Shown: piece after piece, positions 57,208-64,000 of the stretch
How the letters are laid out: the number at the start of each line of letters is the position of its first letter
How positions within the stretch are numbered: the first letter of the stretch is position 1
Origin: JALHSW01 sp038321755
GTDB lineage: Bacteria > Actinomycetota > Acidimicrobiia > IMCC26256 > PALSA-555
Direction of reading: 5' to 3'
DNA length: 64,000 nucleotides
Assembly: GCA_038321755.1 (NCBI GenBank)
Contig: JBBQFJ010000001.1
Coordinates: 1-64,000, forward strand
Notes under the pieces: model-generated
Database searches by the model: none
Told to the model about the DNA's origin: nothing
The model's input: only the letters and a program-made list of their open reading frames with translations
Translations under genes and position numbers: made by a program

Positions 57208-57741
57208 TCAGCAGCCACCCCACGGGCGACAGCCCGCAGCGGCGTAGGCCTCGGCGGCCCAGGCGTCCTGGACCGACTCGGGAGCCTGGTCGGCGGTCGA
57301 GTACCCGCCGTAGCCGGCCCACGTGGAGGACAGGACCTGGTACTTCCCGGCTGCGCCCGAACGACCGTTCACGGCGAGCGGGTCGCACTTGGACTCGCGG
57401 TAGATGATGTTGCCCGGGATCGACCCGGCGCAGGTACCGCCACCACCGCCGCCGGAACGACCGGACGACCGCGGGTTCGCAGCGGCCTGGGCAGCCTCGA
57501 CGGCGTTCTGGTAGTCGACGGCCTGGCTCCAGGCCACCGCATCCAGGTAGTGGTCGAGTGCCACGGCCTGCGCGTACGTCGCCAGCGAGGTGTCGGCGAC
57601 CGCCTTGCTCAAGTTGGCGGCGTTACGCCGCTCCGCATGCGGCGGATGGGTGGATCCGGAGTCAGCTACCGCCTGGGTCAGCGGCAGGGCCAGTGCGGCG
57701 ATGCCGATTGCGGCAACACCGATGGGCAGGAATCGTCGCAT
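57208..57741 (-). CDS. Secreted transglycosylase-like (Rpf-like) protein
   Basis: Probably cleaves peptidoglycan during growth or resuscitation. The 177-residue protein has a signal peptide (RRFLPIGVAAIGIAALALPLTQAVA), a helical middle part, a Gly/Ser hinge, and a C-terminal lysozyme-like domain of about 75 residues with NIIYRESKCDPLAVNGRSGAAGKYQVLSSTWAGYGGY; the Glu in YRESKCDP corresponds to the catalytic acid of Rpf proteins. ATG 57741 has AAAGG upstream. It lacks the first WDRIAQCESGGNW half of canonical Rpf domains, replaced by CAGSIPGNIIYRESKC, so it is a variant. Confidence 0.85.
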   Translation of the reverse strand: MRRFLPIGVAAIGIAALALPLTQAVADSGSTHPPHAERRNAANLSKAVADTSLATYAQAVALDHYLDAVAWSQAVDYQNAVEAAQAAANPRSSGRSGGGGGGTCAGSIPGNIIYRESKCDPLAVNGRSGAAGKYQVLSSTWAGYGGYSTADQAPESVQDAWAAEAYAAAGCRPWGGC

Positions 57742-57955
57742 CTTGTTGTGCCTTTCCGTTGGCCGGTTCCTCCGGGTGCCCGGGCGCGCGCGCGACGGAC
57801 AGAGCTGGAGGAAAGGGAGGAAGCTCGCAAACCGCATCACCCGTTCTGGCTGGGCATTCGGGGGTGACGACGAATGACAACGGTGGAACTTCCAAGGACC
57901 ACCCTAGGCAGGGCCCGTGAGGCGATCGGCATCGCGACGGCCCGATCCGGCCTCC

Positions 57956-57971
57956 GGTGAACCATGTCACA
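57956..57971. promoter_or_regulatory. CRP/FNR-like site in the long leader of the Rpf-like gene
   Basis: GGTGAACCATGTCACA (on the minus strand TGTGACATGGTTCACC) fits TGTGA-N6-TCACA except for one end base. It lies 215 bases ahead of the Rpf-like start. The gap 57742-58191 (450 bases) has no convincing gene; besides this site it shows only a TTGACA-like hexamer (58041-58036, minus strand) and no recognisable ydaO-type c-di-AMP riboswitch. In M. tuberculosis rpfA is under CRP control, which makes the site plausible. Confidence 0.55.
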
Positions 57972-58174
57972 ACGCGTCCCGACGCCTACCCAAAGGGCGC
58001 AATCGTTCTCCCACAAGGGATCCCGGAGGGGATCCTGTCAAGTCACCCCGGAGGTGGAGAGGCCGGCCCGGGCTCGATCTCCCCGGTCCGGAGCAGCTCG
58101 GGTACCCGACAAATTGGACATCTCGGGCGGCGACGACGACGCGGTGCACCCCCTGCGGTCAGAGACGGAAGTGC

Positions 58175-58196
58175 CCTGACGCTCCGGTTCGTCAGG
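58175..58196 (-). terminator. Short hairpin at the end of the FAD oxidoreductase gene
   Basis: CCTGACG (58175-58181) pairs with CGTCAGG (58190-58196), eight-base loop. The stop codon of the flavoprotein is inside the stem. Probable end of the Rieske operon transcript. Confidence 0.5.
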
Positions 58197-59760
58197 CCAG
58201 GTCCGAGAGCACGGCCATCGCCGCGTTCCTGCCGTTCACGCCCATGACCGAACCGCCCGGATGCGTGGCAGCGCCGCAGAGGTAGACGGAGGCCAGCGCC
58301 GTGCGGGCGCCGAAGCGGTGCTCCCACATCTGGTCCGGGAGGATCTCCCCCTGGAAGATGTGCCCGCCGGTCAGCCCGATCTGCTCCTCCACGTCGGGTG
58401 GGCCGAGCACCTGTCGCTCGACCACGCAGTCGGCGACGTCGGGAGCGAAGCGGGCGATCGCCGCGAGCACGGCGTCGGCGATCTCGTCGCGCCGCTCGTC
58501 CCAGGTACCGGCCGCCAACGTGTACGGCACGAACTGGGCGAACACGCTCATCGTGTGGCGTCCGGGCGGCGCGACCGACGCGTCGTAGGGCGTCTGGAAG
58601 TAGAGCTCGCACCACTCCGGCGCGGGCTCGCCCAGCCGTGCCGCCTCGTACGCGGCCTGGGTCGCGTCGATCCCTCGGCCGATCTCCACCTGGGCCCGGA
58701 ACGCGTTCGGGTCCCCGTGCGCGGCCGGGAAGGTGGGCAACCGCGAGAGCGCACAGTTGAGCTTGATCACCGGGCTGCTGATCCGCCACCCGTCGACCTT
58801 CGACCGCAGGGCCGGGTCGGCCTGCTCCCCGAGGAGCGCGAGCGTCCGGACCGGATCCGCGTTGCTGACGACCGCGGCCGCACGGATCGTCTCGCCGCCT
58901 TCCAGGACGACACCCTCGCCCGGCAGGATCGCGGCGACGGGCAGTCCGGCCGCGATCACCGCGCCGGCGTCCTGCGCGGCGTCCGCGAGGCAGAACGAGA
59001 CGCGCCCCATCCCGCCCTCGACGAAGCTCCAGCCACCGAGGAGCCCGAGGCTGTGATGCGCGTGCACCCACGCCGTGCCGGGATCCCTCGGACCGGCGAA
59101 GGTCCCGATCACCCCTTGGCCGTGCAGCGCCGTGCGCAACCGCTCGTCGCGCACGTACCGCTCGACCACCTCCGCGATGGAGGCGTGCAACAACACGTCG
59201 AGCGCCTCGGCGTCGTCGGCGAACAGCTCCTCGAGCGCGGCCTGATCGGGTGCGTCGCCGAGCCACACGTCGCCGCGCGGCCCGCGCCGCAAGCGGTCGC
59301 GGATCCGGTCGAACAGCGCCTCGTAGGCCAGGAAACCGTCGACGTCGTCGGGCGCGATCGCCGCGACCGAAGCCGCCGTCTTCGCCTCGTCGTGCCACTG
59401 GAACAGGGAGGTCCCGTCCTCGAAGGGCGTCCATTGGTTGGGGTCGACGACGAACGTGCGATAGCCGTACCGCTCGAGCTCGAGCTCCTCGATCACCCGC
59501 GGGTGCAGCAGGCCGACGAGGTACGCGCACGGACTCATCACGAAACGGGGGTCGTCGAACGGCTGCTCGAGCGTGCACGCGCCACCGAGCTGCTCGCGAC
59601 GCTCGAGGACGAGGACCGACTTCCCCGCGATGGCGAGATACGCGGCCGCGGTGAGGCCGTTGTGGCCGCCACCCACGACGATCACGTCCCACTCGCGGGC
59701 CGCGAGCTCCGCGACCGGGGCGGGGAGACCGACTCGACCCATCTCGTCGTAGGTGCTCAC
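58192..59760 (-). CDS. Phytoene-desaturase-like FAD/NAD(P) oxidoreductase
   Basis: Amine-oxidase/carotenoid-desaturase-fold flavoprotein (PYROXD2-like), 522 residues. The FAD motif VIVVGGGHNGLTAAAYLAIAGKSVLVLERREQLGG is near residue 26-60, and the C-terminal FAD motif LCGAATHPGGSVMGVNGRNAA near 495-515. The GTG at 59760 overlaps the Rieske stop by four bases. No carotenoid genes are nearby; it is the last gene of the transporter-Rieske operon, so it likely acts on the same imported nitrogen compound or its product, or could pass electrons to the oxygenase. Confidence 0.85.
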   Translation of the reverse strand: MSTYDEMGRVGLPAPVAELAAREWDVIVVGGGHNGLTAAAYLAIAGKSVLVLERREQLGGACTLEQPFDDPRFVMSPCAYLVGLLHPRVIEELELERYGYRTFVVDPNQWTPFEDGTSLFQWHDEAKTAASVAAIAPDDVDGFLAYEALFDRIRDRLRRGPRGDVWLGDAPDQAALEELFADDAEALDVLLHASIAEVVERYVRDERLRTALHGQGVIGTFAGPRDPGTAWVHAHHSLGLLGGWSFVEGGMGRVSFCLADAAQDAGAVIAAGLPVAAILPGEGVVLEGGETIRAAAVVSNADPVRTLALLGEQADPALRSKVDGWRISSPVIKLNCALSRLPTFPAAHGDPNAFRAQVEIGRGIDATQAAYEAARLGEPAPEWCELYFQTPYDASVAPPGRHTMSVFAQFVPYTLAAGTWDERRDEIADAVLAAIARFAPDVADCVVERQVLGPPDVEEQIGLTGGHIFQGEILPDQMWEHRFGARTALASVYLCGAATHPGGSVMGVNGRNAAMAVLSDLA

Positions 59761-60932
59761 GCCGTCCCACTCCCTCTCGCCGCGCGACCCAGATACGCCC
59801 GCGCGAACCATGCCACGACGTGAGCGACCGCATCCTCACGCGGCATGAGTGGCCCGGGCTCGTGGGCGGATGTCGTGAGCCCGCGCTGCACCGACTCGCA
59901 CGCGGCCCAGTCCTGGGTGTTCGTGGTGTCCCACAGCTCGACCGCGTCCTGGGCGTCGAACTCGGGCGCCGCAGCCGCGTCGCCCTCGACCAACCATTCG
60001 CAGACGATGTGGGTGCGGTCGGGAGCGATCGGCTCGAGCCGATGCGTCATCACGTAGTCGGGATGCGCACTCACCAACAGGTTCGGGAGGAGCGCGAAGT
60101 AGGCGACTCGACGACGGGCCCGGTCGTCGAGACCGGTGAGCGGTGCGGCGATCCTCCGCCCGGACATCGAGATCGACTCCGCCGCCTCGGCCAGGTCCAT
60201 CCATCCGCCGACCCATGTCGGACCCGGTTCGATGTTGTCGCCACTGTCCGGTGGGCTCACTCGGCACAGCTCGGGATGGATGCGGGGGCAGTGCAGGCAC
60301 TCCTGGTAGTTCTCGTGAAGCACCTTCCAGTTCGCGGCGACCACGTAATCGTGCCGTTCGACTGCGACCAGGGTTCCGGCATCGTAGGGGCCGAGGATCG
60401 GGTCGAGCCCAACGAACGCGTCACCGATCGGCGCTGCGGTGCCACCGACATCGACGAACACCCATCCGAGATGCTCGGCCGCGCGCACGGGCGCCAGCGC
60501 GAGCTCCATCGCATCGAGGTCGGCGCCACCGGTCGAGCGACGCAACGCGCCGTCGAGCTCGTAGCTCCAGCCGTGATACGAGCACCGCACCGACGAGCGG
60601 CACGTCGAGGCTCCGACGCCGAGGAGCTCGTGCCCTCGATGTCGACACGCGTTCGCGAAGCCGCGGAGCTCGCCGTCGACGCCGCGCACGAGCAGGACCT
60701 CGCGCCCCGCGACCGCGACGGCGACCTGCGCGCCCGGCTCCCGGACGGCGGAGGCGTGCGCAACCGACACCCAACCGGCGCGGAAGATGTGCTCGAGCTC
60801 CCACGCGAACACCTCGGGATCGAGGTACGCAGCCGTCGGGAGCATGCGCGCCGCGCCGAGCGGGAGCAGCGACTGCTGGAGCTCGGCCTCCGTCAGCGGT
60901 GGCGACGGCGGCGAGGGCGCCTCCGCGCTCAC
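59757..60932 (-). CDS. Rieske non-heme iron oxygenase alpha subunit
   Basis: 391-residue oxygenase. The Rieske cluster ligands are C96-x-H98 (CRHRGH) and C117-x-x-H120 (CSYHGW). The mononuclear iron ligands are H214 and H219 in NYQECLHCPRIHP, plus a distal Asp in the NTQDWAACESV segment near the C-terminus. The pattern resembles choline, betaine and carnitine-type monooxygenases more than ring-hydroxylating dioxygenases, so an N-demethylation or C-N cleavage is suggested. No reductase or ferredoxin is encoded nearby. It overlaps the transporter ATPase by four bases, so substrate uptake and oxidation are co-expressed. Confidence 0.87.
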   Translation of the reverse strand: MSAEAPSPPSPPLTEAELQQSLLPLGAARMLPTAAYLDPEVFAWELEHIFRAGWVSVAHASAVREPGAQVAVAVAGREVLLVRGVDGELRGFANACRHRGHELLGVGASTCRSSVRCSYHGWSYELDGALRRSTGGADLDAMELALAPVRAAEHLGWVFVDVGGTAAPIGDAFVGLDPILGPYDAGTLVAVERHDYVVAANWKVLHENYQECLHCPRIHPELCRVSPPDSGDNIEPGPTWVGGWMDLAEAAESISMSGRRIAAPLTGLDDRARRRVAYFALLPNLLVSAHPDYVMTHRLEPIAPDRTHIVCEWLVEGDAAAAPEFDAQDAVELWDTTNTQDWAACESVQRGLTTSAHEPGPLMPREDAVAHVVAWFARAYLGRAARGSGTA

Positions 60933-61672
60933 ATCCGTCCGGCTTCGAGCGTCCGGCGGAGGAACTCCGACGTCCGCACGTGGTCGGGGTTCTTGAAGAT
61001 CTTCTCGGGGGGTCCCTCTTCGATGATCTGACCCTTGTTGAGGAAGCAGACCTTGCTCGCGACGTCGCGGGCAAAGCCCATCTCGTGCGTCGCGACGATC
61101 ATCGTCATCCCCTGCTCTGCGAGCTCCTGCATCATGTGCAGCACCTCGTTCACCAGCTCGGGGTCGAGCGCGCTCGTGATCTCGTCGAGGAGCATGAGCT
61201 TGGGCTGCATCGCCATCGCGCGGATGATCGCCACGCGCTGCTGTTGACCACCCGAGAGCCGGTCCGGATACTCCTTGGCCTTGTCGGCGAGCCCGATCCG
61301 CTCGAGCAACGGGAGCGCACGCGCGGTGGCGTCTTTCTTCGAGAGGTGGAGCACCTTGATCGGAGCGAGCGTCACGTTGTCGAGGACGGTCATGTGCGGG
61401 AAGAGATTGAAGGCCTGGAACACGATCCCGACATCCCGGCGCAGCCGGTTGAGCTTGATGTCGTCCTGGATCACCTCGCGCCCATCGACGGTGATCGAAC
61501 CGCTCTGTGTCGCCTCGAGCCCGTTGATGCAGCGCAGCAAGGTGGACTTGCCCGAACCGGACGCACCGATCAGGCAGACGACCTGGTGCTCCTCGACATC
61601 CAGGTCGATCTCGTCGAGCACCGTGTTCGTACCGAATCGCTTGGTGATCCCGCGGACCTGGACGAACGCCAT
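60929..61672 (-). CDS. Polar amino-acid-type ABC transporter ATP-binding protein
   Basis: GlnQ-family ATPase, 247 residues. Walker A GASGSGKST near residue 35-43, Q-loop QAFNLFPHMTVLDNVTLAPI, signature LSGGQQQRVAIIRAMAM near 137-153, Walker B LMLLDEITSALDPELV near 157-172 and H-loop VATHEMGFARDV. Starts one base past the permease stop (61674/61672) and overlaps the Rieske gene, so all are one transcript. Confidence 0.93.
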   Translation of the reverse strand: MAFVQVRGITKRFGTNTVLDEIDLDVEEHQVVCLIGASGSGKSTLLRCINGLEATQSGSITVDGREVIQDDIKLNRLRRDVGIVFQAFNLFPHMTVLDNVTLAPIKVLHLSKKDATARALPLLERIGLADKAKEYPDRLSGGQQQRVAIIRAMAMQPKLMLLDEITSALDPELVNEVLHMMQELAEQGMTMIVATHEMGFARDVASKVCFLNKGQIIEEGPPEKIFKNPDHVRTSEFLRRTLEAGRM

Positions 61673-61673
61673 C

Positions 61674-62795
61674 TCAACCCACCGCCTGTGTGCGCTGCTG
61701 GTCGCGCTTCACGAGGTAGTCGGTGAAGCGCGTCATCGGAATGGTGACGACCAGGAAGCAGATGCCGAGCCCGGTCACGGACGACAGGTTGAAGTTGTTG
61801 CCCGCGTAGATGCGGGCGATGTTGAAGCCTTCGAGCACACCGAGGACGTTCAGGAGTGCGGTGTCCTTCTGGAGCCCGATGAAGTCGTTCATCAAGGGTG
61901 GGATCACGCGGCGGACGGCTTGCGGCACGATCACGAACCGCAAGGTCTGCCCCTGCGAGAGCCCGAGGCCGCGGGCCGCGCCGCGCTGGCTCCAGTGGAT
62001 GCTCTCGATCCCGGAGCGGTAGACCTCGGCGACGTACGCGCCGTACACGAGCGTGAGCGAGAGCACCCCGAGGATGAAGAGCTGATCGATCTGGATGCCG
62101 AGCACCGTGAAGTCGACGTCCGCGGTGTCCTTGATGATCGGGAGCTGGGTGAGGGGGAGCCCGAACCCGACCAGGTAGATCGTCACGATTGCGGGCAGAC
62201 CGCGGAAGACATCGACGTAGACGATCGCGAACCAACGGAGGGGGGCGGCGGCGCGGCCGGGGAGCTGCCGCATGATCGCGACGAGCATTCCCCAGAAGAG
62301 CACGAGGACCTCGGCGACCACGAAGATCGCGATGTTGAGCTTGAACCCGTCGAACACCTCTCCGAAGGAGTCCTTGATGTGGTCCCAGGAGAAGAACGTG
62401 TCGCCGACGTCGTTCAGCCCCTTCCACGACGCCCAGATGACGAGCCCGAGCGCGAGCATCACTGCGAGGCTGATCGCACCGACCGCGACGCGGCGCGCGA
62501 GGCGTGAACGCTGTTCGTCGACGACCGGCCCGTCCGTGTCGACGACGCGCGCCTCGGCCCGGCGACCGTACGTGAGCCCGATCACCGCCAGCGGGACGGT
62601 GAGCAGGAAGTAGGCGAGGAACCCGTTGTCGGACCGGTTGTAACGAACCGCGGCAATCGCCGCTCCGGCGAGGACGACGACGACGACGAGGGCGGCAAAC
62701 GCGATCGCCCGCCACGAACGCCGACGGTTCGTCCTGGTCAACTTGTCGGCGCGGGGCTTCTTCCCCGGCGCGGGCGCCGTCGGCTCCGCACGCAC
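61674..62795 (-). CDS. Polar amino-acid-type ABC transporter permease, with N-terminal extension
   Basis: His/Glu/Gln-type permease. Normal members have about 220 residues; this has 373. The extra first 130 residues are basic and carry two additional probable helices (SWRAIAFAALVVVVVLAGAAIAAV and NGFLAYFLLTVPLAVIGLTYG) plus a linker. The membrane core follows with the EAA-like loop GIESIHWSQRGAARGLGLSQGQTLRFVIVPQAVRRVIPPLMNDFIGLQKDTALL near 265-315. Only one permease gene is seen, so it is probably a homodimer. Confidence 0.9.
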   Translation of the reverse strand: MRAEPTAPAPGKKPRADKLTRTNRRRSWRAIAFAALVVVVVLAGAAIAAVRYNRSDNGFLAYFLLTVPLAVIGLTYGRRAEARVVDTDGPVVDEQRSRLARRVAVGAISLAVMLALGLVIWASWKGLNDVGDTFFSWDHIKDSFGEVFDGFKLNIAIFVVAEVLVLFWGMLVAIMRQLPGRAAAPLRWFAIVYVDVFRGLPAIVTIYLVGFGLPLTQLPIIKDTADVDFTVLGIQIDQLFILGVLSLTLVYGAYVAEVYRSGIESIHWSQRGAARGLGLSQGQTLRFVIVPQAVRRVIPPLMNDFIGLQKDTALLNVLGVLEGFNIARIYAGNNFNLSSVTGLGICFLVVTIPMTRFTDYLVKRDQQRTQAVG

Positions 62796-62826
62796 GTCGG
62801 TCAGGAGACTGCCTCCATGCTCACGA

Positions 62827-62857
62827 GAGGCCCGGCGCTTCGATCACGCCGGGCCTC
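62827..62857 (-). terminator. Hairpin between binding-protein and permease genes
   Basis: GAGGCCCGGCG (62827-62837) pairs perfectly over 11 bp with CGCCGGGCCTC (62847-62857), loop nine bases. It lies between the binding-protein stop (62875) and the permease start (62795). Such hairpins commonly stabilise or terminate part of the transcript so the binding protein exceeds the membrane parts. Confidence 0.7.
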
Positions 62858-62874
62858 CCTGCGAGCGAGCTCGC

Positions 62875-63672
62875 TCAGAGCTTGATGTACGGGACCTGGG
62901 TCGGGTCGCCCCCGAACTCGGCGACGAGGTTGTCCTGGATGAGCTGGTCGAGCGTGCCGTCGGCCTTCAACCCCTTGATCGCGGTGTTCACCTTCGGGAG
63001 CAGCTTCGAGCCCTTGGGGAAGATCGCGCCGTAGAGACCGGTGTTCGTACGGAACTGGCCGACCACCTCGAACTTGCCGTTGGACTCGGCCGCCTGCTGG
63101 AGCAGGATCGACGTGTCGGTGGTGACGGCGTCGACCTGACCGGCCTGGAGCGCGGCAAACATCTGGGAGGTCTCCTGGTACACGCGGGGCTTCGTCGTCA
63201 CCTTGAGCTTGTCGTTGAGGAACGCCTGCTGGGTGGTCCCGGTCTGGACACCCCACTTGATCTTGCGCGCCGTAGCCGCGTCCGGCACCTTGTCCCCCGC
63301 ATTGACCATGATCCCGTTGTCGGAGCGGAAGTACGGCGTCGAGAACGCGACGACCTTGGCGCGCTCCGGTGTGATGCTGGCCTGCGAGAGCGCGAAGTCG
63401 AAGCCCTTCGCCTTGCCGGCCACCAGCGCGTCGAACGAGACGCTGATCACCTTCACGCCCGAGTACCCGAGCTTGTCGGCGATGTCCTTCGCCATCTCGT
63501 ACTCGAACCCACCGGTGATGGTGGAGGGCGTGTCTCCGTCCCAGAAGCCGGGCGCGGGCAGGTTCGTTGCGACCTTGAGCTCACCCTTGCCGGACTGGGC
63601 GCCGGCCGGGGCTGCGACCAGGGCGCCGGCGACCAGGCCGACCGCCAACATGGCACCAAAGAGCTTTCTCAC
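62875..63672 (-). CDS. Polar amino-acid-type ABC transporter substrate-binding protein
   Basis: Extracytoplasmic receptor, 265 residues. GTG 63672 (VRKLFGAM) is preferred over ATG 63696 because GGGGAG lies seven bases before it and it gives a clean signal peptide (AMLAVGLVAGALVAAPAGAQ). Family-typical segments are GELKVATNLPAPGFW, GFEYEMAKDIADKLGY, FDFALSQASITPERAKVVAFSTPYF and DAVTTDTSILLQQAAES. There is no lipobox cysteine, unusual for a receptor in a cell with one membrane; retention must be by other means. Ligand unknown. Confidence 0.88.
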   Translation of the reverse strand: MRKLFGAMLAVGLVAGALVAAPAGAQSGKGELKVATNLPAPGFWDGDTPSTITGGFEYEMAKDIADKLGYSGVKVISVSFDALVAGKAKGFDFALSQASITPERAKVVAFSTPYFRSDNGIMVNAGDKVPDAATARKIKWGVQTGTTQQAFLNDKLKVTTKPRVYQETSQMFAALQAGQVDAVTTDTSILLQQAAESNGKFEVVGQFRTNTGLYGAIFPKGSKLLPKVNTAIKGLKADGTLDQLIQDNLVAEFGGDPTQVPYIKL

Positions 63673-63767
63673 GTGAACACTCCCCTTCGAGATCATGAAC
63701 AGGTCAGCAACCTAGCCCCGCGCCCCGCCGGCGCAAAGGTCGGGTTGCTCCTCGTAACCTGAACGTC

Positions 63768-64000
63768 ATGCGTGAGCTCCAGCACTGGGTGGGGGGCAAG
63801 GAGTGGGCGGGCGCCAGCGGGCGTGCCGGCGACGTGTTCGACCCGGCGACCGGTGCCGTAACGGGTCGGGTGCCCTTGGCCCACGCCGCGGACGTGGGCG
63901 TCGCGGTCGACGCCGCGGCCGACGCGTTCGCCGAGTGGCGCGACACCCCGGTCGGGCGCCGGGCCCGCGTGCTCTTCGCGTTCCGGGAGATCGCCGACCG
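63768..64000 (+). CDS. CoA-acylating methylmalonate-semialdehyde dehydrogenase (start only)
   Basis: First 77 or so codons of an aldehyde dehydrogenase. HWVGGKEWAGASGRAGDVFDPATGAVTGRVPLA is the MmsA-type N-terminus, which differs from ordinary aldehyde dehydrogenases by the W-x-GG-x4-G start and by the CoA-dependent reaction producing propionyl-CoA from methylmalonate semialdehyde. ATG 63768 follows TAACCT by seven bases. The catalytic residues lie beyond the window, so the assignment is by N-terminus only. Propionyl-CoA would feed PccB. Confidence 0.75.
   Translation, partial: MRELQHWVGGKEWAGASGRAGDVFDPATGAVTGRVPLAHAADVGVAVDAAADAFAEWRDTPVGRRARVLFAFREIAD

Noticed and set aside
57742..58191. 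ydaO-type c-di-AMP riboswitch ahead of the Rpf-like gene
   Set aside because: Such switches often precede actinobacterial rpf genes, but I could not find the conserved core sequences in this leader.

Overview
The window is high-GC DNA from an actinobacterium. The gene content (acyl-CoA chemistry throughout, a crotonyl-CoA carboxylase/reductase, an acyl-CoA carboxylase epsilon subunit, F420-type and LLM flavoenzymes, the DUF3090/SCO1664-type gene set, an Rpf-like protein, 4.5S RNA next to dnaX) fits the class Acidimicrobiia, but this is inference from content. No insertion sequence, prophage, CRISPR array or plasmid gene was seen; it looks like ordinary chromosome.

Layout. 1-8761 (minus strand): an acyl-CoA ligase cut by the edge, a DnaA-box-like cluster in a 372-base gap, then a run reading PccB, AccE, metallophosphoesterase, CoA transferase, plus a membrane protein, methylmalonyl-CoA epimerase and crotonyl-CoA carboxylase/reductase. 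8943-13952: acetyl-CoA acetyltransferase, a DUF2207 protein, and a group of small membrane proteins, three with poly-proline N-termini. 14037-16566: metY-metX behind a promoter with an inverted repeat. 16594-21087: recR, ybaB, dnaX and 4.5S RNA on the minus strand, then tRNA-Ser(GGA), a PPOX-type flavoprotein, tadA and tRNA-Ser(CGA). 21167-31734: a secreted protein, metF, DUF2505, a copper P-type ATPase with a CsoR-like operator, DUF4328, an FrhB-like protein, NhaA and a fatty-acyl-AMP ligase. 31827-39750: a GT-C glycosyltransferase, the conserved SCO1664/DUF3090/phosphomutase/DUF3151 set, gmd, a CoA-disulfide-reductase-like flavoprotein, nitronate monooxygenase and purE. 39818-44336: fatty-acid or steroid-type degradation genes. 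44353-48727: a MacB/FtsX-type exporter and lgt. 48786-57741: secreted and flavin-linked genes, a TetR-MFS-Fpg operon, a UbiB-family kinase and an Rpf-like protein. 58192-63672: one operon combining a polar amino-acid-type ABC transporter with a Rieske oxygenase and a FAD oxidoreductase. At 63768 a methylmalonate-semialdehyde-type dehydrogenase begins and runs off the end.

Together, the first 10 kb can take acetyl-CoA to acetoacetyl-CoA, reductively carboxylate crotonyl-CoA to ethylmalonyl-CoA, epimerise the product, and carboxylate propionyl-CoA, as in the ethylmalonyl-CoA pathway or its C3-C5 side branches; the other genes of that pathway are not in the window.

Two sequence-level patterns go beyond gene content. 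First, three unrelated 14-bp tandem repeats each contain the stop codon of a gene and repeat it at least three times, so TGA appears in all three reading frames (13416, 43076, 51237). Second, at least 18 genes have a TANNNT hexamer 6-9 bases before the start codon, the layout expected for leaderless mRNAs; this was used to choose several starts.
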